A DNA stretch of 64,000 nucleotides from Acanthococcus lagerstroemiae (GCA_031841125.1 CM063108.1:43732122-43796121), one strand, 5' to 3'. Shown: positions 34,201-47,090, counted from the first letter of the stretch. Notes: generated from the letters alone by a model not told the origin. Numbers and translations: made by a program.

Positions 34201-36340
34201 GTTTTCTGTCCGCAGCATCAAAATCAAGCCTAAACAGGAAATAATTAAATCTTTCCAAACTTCCAGCTCTTGCACGAAACGTACATTTCTCGATGAAACT
34301 CAATAAGTATTAAATGTACCTACCAAAATCCATCCTTTGGCGAAAGTTCATTAGCAAATTCTAAAATTCTTTCCGTTCATTCCACATTGATGATATACTT
34401 ACAGTAAAATCCACTTACTAAAATTATGTTTGTCCCGTGTCATTTTGATTGGATTAACCGGTTAAACGGAATAGGCGACAAGAAAAATTAGAAATTTTTT
34501 TTTTAAATTTGAAAATTGTATTAGGTGTAACAGCAAGTGTTCTGTGTGCTCTACTGTACTCACAATGTTGAAATTATTGGAGGTATTTAGTCATTCTGCA
34601 CTAGTACTAGGGTGGTCGTTATTTTAAAAATGGAGTTTGGGGGTGCAGGACCCCTTCATTCCGTTCATTTTTATTTTTAAACTAAGCAAGAAAAATTTGA
34701 AGTCGAAAAAAAATTAACCCGTGCCGCAACTCGATCAAAGTTTACTGAGATTTACCTTCCATGAAAAAAAAAAAAGGTTAAATTAATTTTCGCTATTAAT
34801 GTATATTAATTAGGTATTAAATAATATTATTTTTTACTCGATTTACTGTGAAACACCGTTTTCGGATGCTCCTTAGTCCATAGTAGGTCCAGTAGTCCCG
34901 TACAGAAAATGTACGCGAATAAATATATTTGTCCAAAACAACATACAAACTGGAAAAGGCAATATTCGCCAATTTTATTATTTTAATACGCATAAGTGCC
35001 CAGGCTCCCTCTTTCTTCTTGTTCTGGAGATACTGAGGATGCTGATGGGAGACGCCAGGCTTGGCGTTCACCGGTCTTCGGGGGTGGATCTACGTTCTCC
35101 GGGGTCTTATGCCTATAGTGGGTTCAGCGGGGGAGCTGCTAATCTTCACATAAAGAATGTAAAAAATATTGTATTGCAATCTTGTGTCTTATATCAATTG
35201 CTAAAAAATATACGCATTTCATTTTACCGGCCAATTTTTTGGATTAAGACGGTTAAAATGACTTCTAGTAACGCGTTTTACCAATAGAGCGGGCTAGTTG
35301 ATTTTCCTTTTCGTTATAAAACTAATGGCGCGATTTCGGAGGCGTACGATTTAGGCTACCTTACCTTACGAATTAATTTTTTTTTTCTTTTATTTATCTA
35401 TTTACTGGTTGAATTTCTCGCGACTTCGTCGATGGTACATAGTAATTTTGTTTAAAATCGTAACTTTTTTTTTAGAGTAGTAATTGGTGTGCGTCAACGC
35501 TCAGACCATATTCTACTTTAAAAAGAAAAGAAACTTCGTACATGGGCAGAAGGGTAAAAGCATGACTAAGAATTACCAGAATTTTCACTATTTGTATCAG
35601 ATAACATTTACAAGATTTCTTTGTCAAAATTGATTCAATTTATTTGAAATTTTGTGTTATTTACAGTCTTGAAGTTACCGACTTTTAAATCTTGGATCAT
35701 CCATTTACGGTGTGCATCAAGGTTAGCTGAATGACTGGTACTTTTTTGAAAGGGGGAGGGGGAATTACGAACATCAAACCAACTAACTCAATTTGGTTTC
35801 AACCAGAAAAACGCTATAAAATTTGAAGAAAATTTGAAAACAAGATGGTGTCATATACCTTTGAAAATGTTGCTTCTCTTATCTCCTATCTACAGGTAAT
35901 AATTGAGTGCTGGATCGCTCTTGTGTTTTACTTTTATTATTTTTAATTCCAAATATTTAATATGCATTGGAAAGGTAGTATCTGGCCTGGCAACAACATA
36001 TTGAAATACTGCCTCCCATACTGTTTTCCATTTCTCTCCTCACTCCTCTCCATACCATAAGAAGGATATTATGTCTGTTTTCCCTATTTCGGATTCCTAT
36101 TAGACATTATCAGAATGGCGGCGCGTCTTCTCCAATTTTACCACTGTATTTCCGGCAAAAAACTGGCGGCAGCCGTCAAACTCAGATAGATCTAACCTAC
36201 TTAGCTTCCTCTATCAAATTGAGGGGTGTGACTTATTCTTGAAGGTATAGAAACCTATATCAGTTATTTGTACAACCGGTGTTGTCACAGCAAGCCGCGA
36301 TAAAGGAAAAAAAGGATCTCTGACTGGAAGAGTGAGAAAC
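34201..36340. other. No gene recognised
   Basis: AT-rich intergenic sequence upstream of gene 1. A segment at 35040-35150 (GGGTCTTATGCCTATAGTGG and neighbours) resembles 7200-7330 on the opposite strand and is probably a dispersed repeat. Nothing else was identified. Confidence 0.35.
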
Positions 36341-36348
36341 TTGTGAAC

Positions 36349-36449
36349 CCGCGAGGCGCGAAGCGCCGAGGTAGGCCGGGGCCGGCATGAGCGAAGCGAG
36401 TGACAGAGGGGGTTGGGCTGCGAAGCGGCCAGGGGGCGAAGCCCCCTAG
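36349..36449 (+). mobile_element. Second Helitron 3' terminus
   Basis: Near-copy of the terminus at 29207. It includes GCGAAGCGAG, the hairpin AGGGGGCGAAGCCCCCTAG, and T immediately after. It is followed directly by TATACTAAAAAAGTAAAAT, which also occurs at 7457-7476, and then by the repeated unit of 27100-27480. Confidence 0.7.
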
Positions 36450-36724
36450 TATACTAAAAAAGTAAAATTCGCCGCCGCCACCACCTCCGGGAGAGAAAAA
36501 TGCACAGCGAGTTGCCTACCTAAAAATCAGAAAAATTGCAGGGGCCGATCGGCTGCTTTCAAGGACATAAGTTTTAAGATATAACAGACATAATAAGGCA
36601 TAAAAAGACATATAATGACATAATTACCCATACTGCGGGTTGCCTACCTAAAAATCAGAAAAATTGCAGGGGCAGATCAGCTACTTCTCCAAGTTTTAAG
36701 ACATAACCGACATAATAAGACATA

Positions 36725-36812
36725 ATAATAACGTCTATAACGCCCAACTCTGGTAAGAACTCGGCTTCATACCTGAAAGCACCGGGTTCAATTCCCAACG
36801 CCGGCATCGTTA
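36725..36812 (+). repeat. tRNA-derived SINE-like sequence
   Basis: GGTAAGAACTCGGCTTCATA followed by CCGGGTTCAATTCCCAACGC gives a good B box (36785-36795) in a tRNA-like context with an anticodon-arm-like stretch between. The A box is degraded, so it is a SINE or tRNA relic and not a working tRNA gene. Confidence 0.5.
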
Positions 36813-36888
36813 TCAGTAATGCCAGAAAGAACTCGTCGCATTCTAACACCGCATTCTGATACTGTATACAGAGTCACAACCACCAAGG

Positions 36889-37338
36889 ACGTTTATACTA
36901 CTACACTAGATACCTAACTTCCTATTCTGCCGTAGTAAAATAAAGCGTATCCAGAATTTGTTCAAATGTTGCATAAGCGTTTGCCAGTCACCGGTATAGT
37001 CATTTTCCCCATTTAAAATACATGGTGAATTTCGCGTGGAGGTGTCGTCGTTCAAATTTAAAAAAAAAAATTGAAGTGTAACATATTGTTTTTTTTAATA
37101 TTTTTCTGCTCCCAAGATATAAATACATGGTCTGTCAAATTTTCAGATCGTTTTACCCAGGCAAAATGTAATAAGCGCGATTTAAAAATGACCAATTTCC
37201 CATTTAAAATGCATTGGAGCCGATTTTCTATACCGGTGACGCTAGCAGATGGGATACTAAAACGCGGGGTGGGGGAGAAGGGTTTATACTATAGTAGCAG
37301 GCTGAAGTTAGGTATCTAGTGTATAGTAGCATAAACGT
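36889..37338. mobile_element. 450-bp MITE, copy 1 of a head-to-head pair
   Basis: The termini are ACGTTTATACTACTACACTA (left) and its imperfect complement ending GTAGCATAAACGT (right), each continuing into GATACCTAACTT or its complement. The interior matches copy 2 (37376 onward) in reverse orientation over nearly its full length. About 37 bp separates the copies. Confidence 0.85.
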
Positions 37339-37375
37339 TTTTGACAACCACTTACAGCAGGGCTTCCGAGCAAAG

Positions 37376-38316
37376 ACGTTTATACTACTACACTAGATAC
37401 CTAACTTCAGCCTGCTACTAGTATAAACCCTTCTCACCCACCCCGCGTTTTAGTATCCCATCTGCTAGCATAACCGGTATAGAAAATCGGCTCCAATGCA
37501 TTTTAAATGGGAAATTGGTCATTTTTAAATCGCGCTTATTACATTTTGCCTGGGTAAAACGATCTGAAATTTTGACAGACCATGTATAATTTATATCTTG
37601 GGAGCAGGAAAATATAAAAAAAACACAATATGTTACACTTCAATTTTTTTTATTTTATTTTTTTATTTGAACGACACCTCCACGCGAAATTCACTATGTA
37701 TTTTAAATGGGGAAAATGACTATACTGGTGACTGGCAAACGCTTATGCAACATTCGAACAAATTCTGGATACGCTTTATTTTACTACGGCAGAATAGGAA
37801 GTTAGGTATATCTCAAAGTCATATAGATACACCAAGTTAGACGACTAGCGCGTTTCCGCGTTCTGCCATCATGCCAGCGCGCTGCTATCGCTGAACTCCT
37901 TTGTTTGCATTGCGCTTATATGGACATTTTTACGTTTTTGCGGATTAGCTCAAAAACTATCAATTTTGATGAAAAATTGGAAAGAGCTGAATTTGTTCAC
38001 CTTGGAATTTTCCATCGAATGCGAGTAAATTCGAAATTTTTATGGGTAAAATTTTGAAACTGATCTTACCTGATAGAAAATAACAGGTAGAATAAATTTT
38101 GTTCTTTTCACTTTTTCATAAAACTCGATCGTTATTGAGATAAACGCAAAACCTTGTTAGGGCTCCCAACGTTTACATTGATTTCACGGCAGTCGAACGC
38201 TGCCAGCGCTGCTATCGGGATAAATTATCGTAACATACGAAGTTTAACATTGGTTAAATGGAGAGTCGAACGACTTGGTGTATCTATATGACTTTGGTAT
38301 ATCTAGTGTAGTAGGT
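37376..38316. mobile_element. MITE copy 2, inverted, split by a nested element
   Basis: Inverse copy of 36889-37338, running from ACGTTTATACTACTACACTA at 37376 to the GTTAGGTATA region at 37801. It resumes at 38304 with TAGTGTAGTA and then fades. The gap is a 485-bp nested element (37813-38297). Confidence 0.8.
37813..38297. mobile_element. 485-bp TIR element nested in MITE copy 2
   Basis: The termini are inverted: CAAAGTCATATAGATACACC at the left and its complement at the right. The direct repeat TATATC flanks it at 37807-37812 and 38298-38303. There is no coding potential. Confidence 0.82.
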
Positions 38317-39219
38317 CGTCAGTATCTGAAAGCTGTAAATGGGTAAGGCGCTACCTACCGGTGCTTGTTGAACTCACCGTCGTAGACCGCGAGGCTAGTG
38401 ATACGGGCATTCGACAGGAAGATAGCGCAGTCGTTTGACCTCTCACTTCGCACGGCTGGTCACCGAGTGAAGAAGAGCTGCAGACTCACCTATAATGGGG
38501 ATTTACTCCCCGCAGACGGGCCACTCGGCCCACTCGAAGAAAGGAGACGACGACGACTCTACAGAAAGAAAATAACAGAATGAAAAGTTGTTGTTCTTTT
38601 CAATTTTTCATGAAAAGTAATATTTCGGATGATATTTCTCATTTTCTTTGTTCATATTGTCAGGGTAAAACAACTATGATCACCTTTTCAATATGTGCAC
38701 TAGCGCTCCTGCAATGTGCTTTATATGCGAATACAAATATAAATGTATGAGGATTGCCGAACGCCGAACAGTGTGTATTGTGTATCTCCAGTGAATTTAT
38801 CATGTACTTAAGCGTAAGCGTTAATACGGTCGCTCTCTTGCCCAATATTTTATTATCTTTTATTTCTTACAAGTTGAAGTTGATATTGTATGTGAAAACT
38901 TATTTTCTCTGGAATCTTCAGGGTAAGCGGGGCTTACCTTGCTTGTCTAGAATGCACGCCACTGGTTAAAAGTCCCTAACCACATTTGACCATCATGACA
39001 CGAAGACCACAAAAATTGAGTTTCCTTAATATATAGACCATAGATCATCATCATCAGAATAACCGATTCAAAATTGCAAAAACGCGCGAGCTAACTCACG
39101 TATGAAGCGTAAACTCATATGCAAAACTTCTTAATGATTGATGGACAGGAATGCTAGTTCATCGCTTAATAAACTGAATTCATCATGAATCACAATTAAT
39201 TAATCTGAAACTTCAAATT
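38317..39219. other. No gene recognised
   Basis: A 61-residue plus-strand frame (38398-38583) ends in a basic GPLGPLEERRRRRLYRKK tail, in GC-richer sequence than its surroundings. It could be a LINE or retroelement leftover. No homology is claimed. Confidence 0.3.
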
Positions 39220-39896
39220 TTTGTACAAAACTATGATATCTGAATTATTTGAGGAATTTTCCCACATTTTCACCTATCAGTGCAGTATTGTCAGCGAACC
39301 TTAAATTATTGATTTGCCGACCGTTCGTTTTTAAACTCATCCTATCCTAGTAAATTTTACGGAAAATCTCCCCAAGAATGCAATTAAATAAGTTTGGAGA
39401 GAGTGCATCCTCCGCTTTCACCCCCTTTGTATTTAAAATGTACCCCCTTTTCAATCAAGTCTAACATATGCCTTGGGTTTTTCGTAGATCTTTGAAGATC
39501 GGTGTCATATAATACTGCGCGTTATCAAATCAAAAGATTTACTGAAGTCTGTAAAAAGGAACCTGACTTGAAATCATATTCTTTAGATTTTTTAATTATT
39601 TGGTTTATCGTGCATAAGTGGTCAATGATGTAGTTATATTTTCTTGGGAACCCCGCCTCTTCAGTTGGCTGGTTGAAGTTCAGGACATGGTAAATTCTTT
39701 CCTTCATTACTTTCATGAAAAGTTTATAAATATTAGAGGACAAACTTACGGGTCGATAATTATTTCTGTCAGCTTGATTGCTTTTTTTGAATAAAAGTAT
39801 GATTTCTGATAAACTCCACTGTTCTGGAATGTCTCCTCCCCCTTCTAAGATTTGGTTGAATAATTTGGTGAATGTTGGAGCTACGTATTCCGCCAA
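39220..39896 (-). pseudogene. LINE reverse transcriptase fragment
   Basis: The minus-strand frame 39896-39525 contains IPEQWSLSEIILLFKKSNQ, NNYRPVSLSSNIYKLFMKVM and EEAGFPRKYNYIIDHL, the fingers of a non-LTR RT (W----I-L-KK, NYRP-SL-S--YK, GFR---ST-DHL). Below 39525 shifted frames retain a KGV--G-TLS-LFN box and a NLRFADN catalytic box with Asn for the second Asp. It is truncated on both sides and dead. Confidence 0.8.
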
Positions 39897-40097
39897 AACG
39901 TTGAGTGGAAATGATATTAAGACTAATTTTTCGATTTCCTTTAATAATTAACTTCCATTGAAATAATAGTCAATTAGTTATCATTTCAATAAATGCTTAG
40001 TTTTATTTCAATTAATTTAACACCCCTACATATTTTTTAGGATTAAATGAAACATCTCGAAATTATATCATTTTTTCAGATTATTTTATATTATTAA

Positions 40098-42502
40098 GGC
40101 GGCTATACACTTAGCGTATTTCGTATTTCGTGACTTTTCACGAACTATTTCACGAAAAAAATGATGAGACGCGAACCAATCACTATACACTTCTCCCAAT
40201 ATCAGCTGTTTCGTGTTTCGTCTGTTCATCTCATCCTGTTCGCGAGAATCTGAAAATCTCGGCGCGAAAAGACGCGAAAATGAAAAAATATTCAATCTAG
40301 CTCCTCTCACCAGTGTAAAAATTTTTTTGAGAAAGTCGTAATGAAACGAAAATTTGAAAACCAACGAATTCATTTTCTGGAACATCCTGCCATCGGGTTG
40401 TTCTTCGGCTCCTCTCTCCCTCACAAATGCAGATAAGGGTGAATGAATGAGATTTCCGAGGTTTTGGGGACAGAGTAACTAATCCACAAAATTTGAAACA
40501 AATCTAAAGACCGCATAGTAATTATTATCGCGTTCGAAAGAGACTATTATTTTCAGATGTATGAACTTATATTGTATCTATCGATACTCTTAAATTGAAG
40601 CCTCCTCCGCCTCCCCTGATACCATAATTTTCCAGCTCCTAACCCCCTTTGTACTTTCATAACATTTGGCGTTAGATATGCTGCAGATTTCTCACCTGGG
40701 TTCCAGAATTCATTTTAATAGTTATTTTCCCTCTCTCCAAACCATTCAGGCTCCACGAAAGAGGGGCTAATTCCAGTTACTCTAATTTTCCTCAAGTTCC
40801 AAATTCTTTACGAGATTCTAAAGTAAATTTTTTGGACAGGATAGTCAACAAGCTCTGAGACGCTGATTTCGAATATCGCCTCTGATTTTTATCCGACCCT
40901 TTCCAGAGCCCTGTCGTAATACGAATTAAGCTTCTCCGAAAACAAATTGCACGAAGTATCGAAACAGGGGTAATTTTGTATCGCTGATTTCGAATATCGC
41001 TTCTGATTTTTAATCTGGACCAAATTCAAGCGCCTGTGCTTATTTCAATTGAGAAATTTTTACGACGTTATTTTCTATGAGCAAAACTTTGATAAATAAA
41101 ACTGCATTTTTACCCCATTCCGTGGCTTTAATTTAAAAGAGGGTGAATTCCGAGTCTATTATTGTTTGTCCTACGCTCTTGCTACCACATTGGTCGCACC
41201 AGGAGGGATAGGATTCAAAAATTACCCCTAAAGTCGAATACAGCGACCTCAAAAACCTGTAAACCAATTTTCGAATTTTCGAATTCTATTCTTTCGGCAT
41301 TAAGTCACACGAAAAGGAAAATAAAAAAATAAAAAAGTAAAAATCTATGAAGTTGTTAATTCATTGATATCGCACCATGCTGCACCCCATAGAACGCGTT
41401 TTCATATTTCCATCTTTAAATTTTTTTTTTCGTTTTCATTTTTGATATTCGAGAATTTTGAAAATTTCTCCATACGATAGGACATCAGGCACTTTTTTCG
41501 GCGAAACATGTCGCGAGACTGTCGAAGGGTGAAGCTTGTTCATCATTTCGAAGGAAGAGCCGTGTGAAGGCTGTTTTCTTCTCCTTTTCCTCAGAATTCT
41601 GTGATACGTGAAGATCTTTTGAAAATCCTGGAATATACGCCATAGCTCTTTCAAGTTATAATTTGCTGATTTTTAAATTTGTAAATTACCATGATTGAAA
41701 ATAAATGACTTTAAATGACTTAAATGACCTTCCTTCAAAATAAATGACTTTAAATGACTTAAATGACCTTCCTTCGAAATAAATGACTTTAAATGACCAT
41801 TAGACACCCTGAAAATGTGTCACAGTTTTTGTTTTTGTTTTTATTTCTTTTTTACAATTTTTTTTTCGTGTTCTTTAATTAATATCAAATGAAAAAACTG
41901 TAATACACTGTACTTTGTTCTCTCCTAATCTGGTTAGTTTTGCCGTAGGAGGAGCCATTAATATTGAATTAAAAAAAAATAAATAAATATTTAGGTTTAA
42001 AAAATAATCCGAACTTCGAAACTGGTTCAGTCAACACACCGTGTGGGCGCTTGTTCTTACCCAAAGTGGGCATGTGAAAGTATACATATTATACTAAATA
42101 ATGTTCGGTGCTCTATGAAAAGGAATCATAGGTCGCAAAATTGAATTTTGCCCAACGGAGGGTCAGCGCTAAATTTGGACAACGAATTCGAAATCAGCGA
42201 GAAAAATTGAGCCAAGCCTCTTCAGTAATTAAAAACCGACTGCCGACTGAAATGCAGATGAACTGAAAAATTCGCCAGATCGACACATGCATGTTACGAT
42301 AAGTGTATAGCCGTCATGTTTGTCTAGACAGTATAGTACGAAAACCCTTTGACATTTCGTCAAAATGCCGACCACTTGGCGAGAACACGAAACGCGAAAC
42401 ACGAACTTAAAAATGACGAGATGCATCACACTTTTCGCTTCTCGTGTTTCGCCTGATTTTTCTCGCGTATCGTCTGTTTTCACGCTAAGTGTATAGCCGC
42501 CT
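40098..42502. mobile_element. 2.4-kb element with 20-bp terminal inverted repeats
   Basis: AGGCGGCTATACACTTAGCG at the left is matched by its exact complement at 42482-42501. Subterminal regions on both sides are dense in CGTGTTTCG-type motifs and complements, as in non-autonomous DNA transposons. The interior has satellite-like sequence related to 30430-33040 (40600-41300) and no transposase frame. Confidence 0.75.
41697..41797. repeat. 39-bp tandem repeat, about 2.5 copies
   Basis: The unit AAATAAATGACTTTAAATGA followed by CTTAAATGACCTTCCTTC repeats inside the 2.4-kb element. Confidence 0.85.
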
Positions 42503-42779
42503 AGAAACACATTGTTTCCCTTATCTTGCATAAATTTCCATTTATTTGGCGAAATAAGAGAGAGAGAAAAAAAAGTGACACTGGGCCTCTGTGACTCTCC
42601 CCTTTGGGCCAAGGTATCGTATTTGGTATTATTTTCTGGAAATTATGAAGAACCTATTTTCAACCCGAAGAACCATTCCTATATTTCACACGTTTTGAGT
42701 TAACTGGAAGAAATTGACAAAAGGGGTAAATTTGCCTTCGTAGGGGAAAACGTCCAAGGGTTGAGGGATGGGTCTTATA

Positions 42780-43735
42780 TGGGTCATTCAGTGGGCCAGT
42801 TCGCACAATTATCCGCAAATTTTTGAAAAATGTGGTAACGCCTTCAACGCGTTGGATATGCAAAACAAAATACACCAATTAACATTTTCGAAATTTCTCA
42901 TTTTCTGGGAGGAAGTGGAAAACGCAAAGAATTATGGACTGGAGACAGCTGAAGCAAAACGGTTTGAAATATAGGTGCAGGAGATAAGTTTTTTGACAAA
43001 ATAAGGTAAGGAAAATTTGGAACTTCTCTTGGAGAAGCAAAATTTTCTCCGGTTCGCTCTGTTACTAAGGGTTCTTGAGAGAAATGAGTTTTCTTAGGTG
43101 AACTGACAGACTTGTCAAAAATGAGCTACTCTCACAAAAATGTCAAACCGTTCTGCTCTAGAGCTGTTTTCAGTCCACATTTATTCGCGTTTTTCCACTT
43201 TCCCACAGAAAATGAGAAATTTTGAAAATGTACGTTGGTGCGTTTTTTGTTGCATATTCAACTTGTTGAAAGCTTTACCACTTCGAAGTTCCACACTATT
43301 GCAAAAATTCTTGGAAAATGTGGTAACGCGTTCAACACGTTACGTATGCAATTCATAATCCATCAATTAACAAGTTTCGACATTTTTCATTTTCTAGGGG
43401 GAAGTGGGAAAACGAATAACTTTGGAACGGTTTGAAATTATGGTGAGAGGAGATAATTTCTGACAAAATGAAAATAAAGAAAATTTGGAACTTCTCTCGC
43501 GAGAAGCAAAATGTTCTCCAGTTTTCTCTGTCACTAAAAGTTCTTGAGAGAAATGAGTTTTTTTAGGTGAACTGACAGACTTGCCAGAAATGAGCTGCTT
43601 TCGCCCAAATTTCAAATCATTCTGTTCTAGAGCTGTTTCCAGTCTAAATTTATTCGTGTTTTTCCACTTCCGCCCAAGAAATGAGAAATTTTAAAAATGT
43701 ATATTAGTGCGTTTTGTGTTGCATATTCAGCAATT
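42780..43735. repeat. Diverged tandem duplication, period about 480 bp
   Basis: GTGGTAACGC(C/G)TTCAAC(G/A)CGTT occurs near 42831 and 43320. AGAGCTGTTT(T/C)CAGTC occurs near 43160 and 43633. GAGAAATGAGTTTT(C/T)TTAGG occurs near 43078 and 43550. The two units are about 80-85 percent alike by eye. The open frames inside have no domain. Confidence 0.7.
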
Positions 43736-43769
43736 TTTTCCAGTTCAAATGCTAATTTGACTGGACTAT

Positions 43770-44460
43770 CAGAACTGAAGCTGCAGTCAAGGCTGAAGCC
43801 AAAGCCAAAGACGGAGGGTCAAGTATACCACCACAGCAAAACCTAACGTCAAAGTTACGATCCTAGTTATGGGAGAGAAGTTGAGGGTGAGACCTCTTCC
43901 AAAGATAACAAAATGCGTTTTCCGCTCAAGTTTGCCAAAAATTCAAAAAATGCCTAATTTAAAACGCCATTTCCGGCGATTTAGTGGTTAAAGCTATACA
44001 CTACAAGTCAAAGTTGTGGCTGAAGGCAAAGTCAAACTTGAAGCCGAAAAAATCAATAACCAAGTTAAAAAAGATGTCAAAGCCAAGGCCGAAGATGAAG
44101 TTGAAGCTAAAATGAAAGTGAAAGTTATATAGCCAACATCTAAATCGAATCTAAGATCTCTGCCGAAACTGAAGCTGAAGTAAACGACGTAGACAAAGTT
44201 GAAGCAATCTAAATTAGAAATCGAAGTTGAAATTGAAGCCACAGTCGAAGCCAAAGCTGACGACAGAGATGTAGATAAAGCTGACGCTAAGACGAATCAG
44301 AAGTCAGAATTCATGTTGGAGCGAACCACAGTAAAGGCCAAAACAAAAGCGACGCTAAAGTCGAACCTGAAGAAAAATTAAAGCCAAAATCAAAATATGA
44401 GCTGAAGCTGATATCAATAATTTTGCTCGAAGTCAAAGAAGTCGAAGCTGAAGTCGAATA
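43770..44460. repeat. Degenerate (GAAGCC/AAAGTC/GAAGTT) hexamer array
   Basis: Six-base periodic motifs such as AAAGTTGAAGC, GAAGCCAAAGC and GAAGTTGAAATTGAAGCC run for about 700 bp and imply Lys-Val-Glu-Ala-type dipeptide repeats in one frame. The frame is broken by stops, so a coding role is not supported. Same repeat class as 33960-34200. Confidence 0.65.
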
Positions 44461-44985
44461 ATTTTTCTTAAAGGAGAGAAGTTCAGAAATGTCGGTTCGT
44501 TTGTTTTGATTTTTTCTTCTGTTTTTTATTTTTATTTTTCTTCTTCTTTTTCTTCCTGTTCTCTTCTTCTTTTTATTCGCTTTCTTCTCTTCATTTTCCC
44601 TTTCCTCCACTCTACAAATTCCCTGTACCCAACAATCAATTAATTGAAATATATTTTGCTAAGAATTAGAAAATGACCTTTGTTTCTTCTTCTGTTACAA
44701 ACGAACTAGTTTTCTTCATTCGCACACTCGAGAGAAAACGAAATGAAATACGTAATTTCCAATTCAAAATTCCAAGAATATGAATGAAAAACAGAATTTT
44801 CCACTACACATTCTCATACGTTTGATAATGGAATTGGCACCACCTTTGTAAAACAAAGATAACGAGTTAATTAACAGGAAAGTTTTCCAATTTTCAAAGC
44901 CTTAAAGTGGAAATCAAGGAAAAATATTTGGATTTATCGTTGTTCTAGTACTCTCAGTTGGGGGTAAAAGCGAAAGCAGTACCGA
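44461..44985. other. No gene recognised
   Basis: A pyrimidine-rich TTCTTC/TTTTTATT stretch at 44500-44610 is followed by AT-rich sequence. Confidence 0.35.
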
Positions 44986-44987
44986 CT

Positions 44988-45108
44988 TTTCGGCCTTCGG
45001 CCGAAAAGCACTCCGAACGAGCTTGGCTCGTTCCTCGCAAAATCAAGACACTGTCGACATGTTTTAAGTCGTTAACGTTTTAAGTCGTTAACGTTTTAAG
45101 TAGTTAAC
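44988..45108. repeat. Two perfect hairpins and a 16-bp tandem repeat
   Basis: TTTTCGGCCTTCGGCCGAAAA and GAACGAGCTTGGCTCGTTC (about 44990-45035) are adjacent perfect stem-loops with 3-nt loops. Three copies of GTTTTAAGTCGTTAAC follow at 45061-45108. Such hairpins often mark ends of non-autonomous elements. Confidence 0.75.
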
Positions 45109-45410
45109 GTTTTAAAAAACGCAAATGTCGACAAGGACTAGTGGTATTCGGCCGAAATGTTTAAGGCCATTCACGTTTAAAAAATCGCAACTCTCTACTC
45201 TCGACAAGGAATAGTATTATAAAAATAGAAAACTACCCGGCTATCAAAATTAGAGTTCGTATAAATTTGAAATCGATACGTTTAAAGCGGAACATTTGTA
45301 TGATACAACAGAACTACGCGGCTATCAAAATTAGATTTCGAACAAATCCCAAAAAAACATTGACTACGTAAGTCGCCTCGCGCTTCTTATGCTGAACTTA
45401 AATTGAGGAA

Positions 45411-45645
45411 ACTCGTGAACGACTCAACCGATTGTCATCAAACTTTCACCTGCAAAACTTCGAGTACTTCTCTATAATCTACTAAAATTTGGAATCAAAT
45501 GATTCAATAGTTCCTGAGATTTTCGTACCACAAATTTTGTCCTTAAATTGAGGAAAACTCACGAACGGCTCAACCGATTGCCTTCAAACTCTTCACTGCA
45601 CAATTTCAAGTACTGCCCCATAATATATCAAAATTTGGAATCTGA
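45411..45645. repeat. Direct repeat pair, period about 135 bp
   Basis: ATTGAGGAAACTCGTGAACG at 45411 and ATTGAGGAAAACTCACGAAC at 45549 start two copies. Each includes CTCAACCGATTG and ends AAAATTTGGAATC. Confidence 0.75.
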
Positions 45646-45649
45646 AACG

Positions 45650-47090
45650 CAAAAAAAAACATTGCCCCCGCCCCCATCTTCACAACTGTGACGAGTGTAA
45701 TACCTCCCTTTTCTCCGAAAAGTCGGTAAAAGCTCAGAGAATATAATAAAGCGTAATTATTAAGACGTTTTGCATTCGGATACGCACTTCTGTTGTGTCT
45801 AGAGCAAGAAAACGGAAAGTACGACTCCGCCTCATATTTTTTTTCTTTATTATATTCTCTTGGTGCAATAGCCGCGTCTTCCGACAAATAATCGAATTCA
45901 CTTGTTTAATAATTTTACAACATGTTTCCCTTCCAACAATATTTCGACCGCTTCTCAATTAAATTCAGCTAGCTCACGGTATATATTTTTACTTGCCATA
46001 AAACAAAAACCAAATTCAAATTAGTAATATTCTAAACCTGTTTAGTGTTAAAATGTTTCGGTGTAACGCAGTCTCAAATGGGCGGAAGACGAAGAAGAAG
46101 ATGATGAAAAAACCGAATTAAACGCAATTTCTGAAGCAGCAAAATTGGCCGACTCATTTTTCATCAAGATGGCATTACTAATTTTCCTTGATCAAACAAA
46201 CTTTGGTTTCAACATGTATACAGTCATCGTCAAAAGAAGATGGGAATAATGTCAGTCAAAAAGACGTCACTATCCGATCATCGAGCAGCGTATTTCTCTT
46301 TATTCCAAACGAAAATGTAGGTATCTACTTCAAGAAATGTTGGCGCCGAATATCAAGTTTCAACGTTCGTACTTGGAATGAAAATGTTAATTACCTATAT
46401 TTACCAGAGAGCGCTCTCATTGTGGAAATAAGAGACACCCGATCAATAATCATATCATGAAGATATACTATAGATCGCAATTTTCTTACCCCCTAACGAA
46501 CATATTGAGTCATGTTTGTGTTTAGCATGACAATCAATAATAATCTCATATATCAACTGACCAACCGTTTCATGCCCATTCATTCTCCCAGCACTGCTCC
46601 AAACTTACCACGCATATTAAAGCATTGAAGTTATTATTTAAACTCCTTAAGAATGAATTAGAATTCAGTTCATGATCGAAAAAGTCAAAATAATGTACTG
46701 ATGGTGTGGTGGGACGTACGGCGATGCACGCATGCCAAAGTGGCCCCTGAGACACCGCACCCCCGGCACCGGAAACTACCTTTTCGGGCATCGCATCGGT
46801 ACCGAGGGGCGTATGTCTGTGTATAACAGTAGGTATTTCTTTCTTCCATACGTCTGTGTACTACCGTTTATGAAATGTTTACATTTTGATATGTCCGGTA
46901 TCTGCTAATTTTGATAAAACTGTAGTTTGAACCGTTGTACCAAGAGATTTTTGGATCAATTATTCAGAAAATTCTGGATTTTTCCTAGCTAAACGATTAC
47001 ATGGTTAAAATAATTTCTAGATTCTTCAGGTTTTAATACTTTCAGGCGGTAATAACACCAAAATGTAGCCAAGGGTTGTATCTCTCAGGT
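45650..47090. other. No gene recognised; one dispersed repeat
   Basis: AT-rich sequence. At 46712-46796 the segment GGCGATGCACGCATGCCAAA and what follows, to CGGGCATCGCATC, resembles 15463-15545, just 3' of exon 3 of gene 1. This shows a dispersed repeat; its nature is unknown. Confidence 0.4.

Noticed and set aside
43994..44610. Lys/Glu- and Ser-rich frames over the hexamer array
   Set aside because: Periodic simple sequence with stops in the best frame; no domain or splice support.
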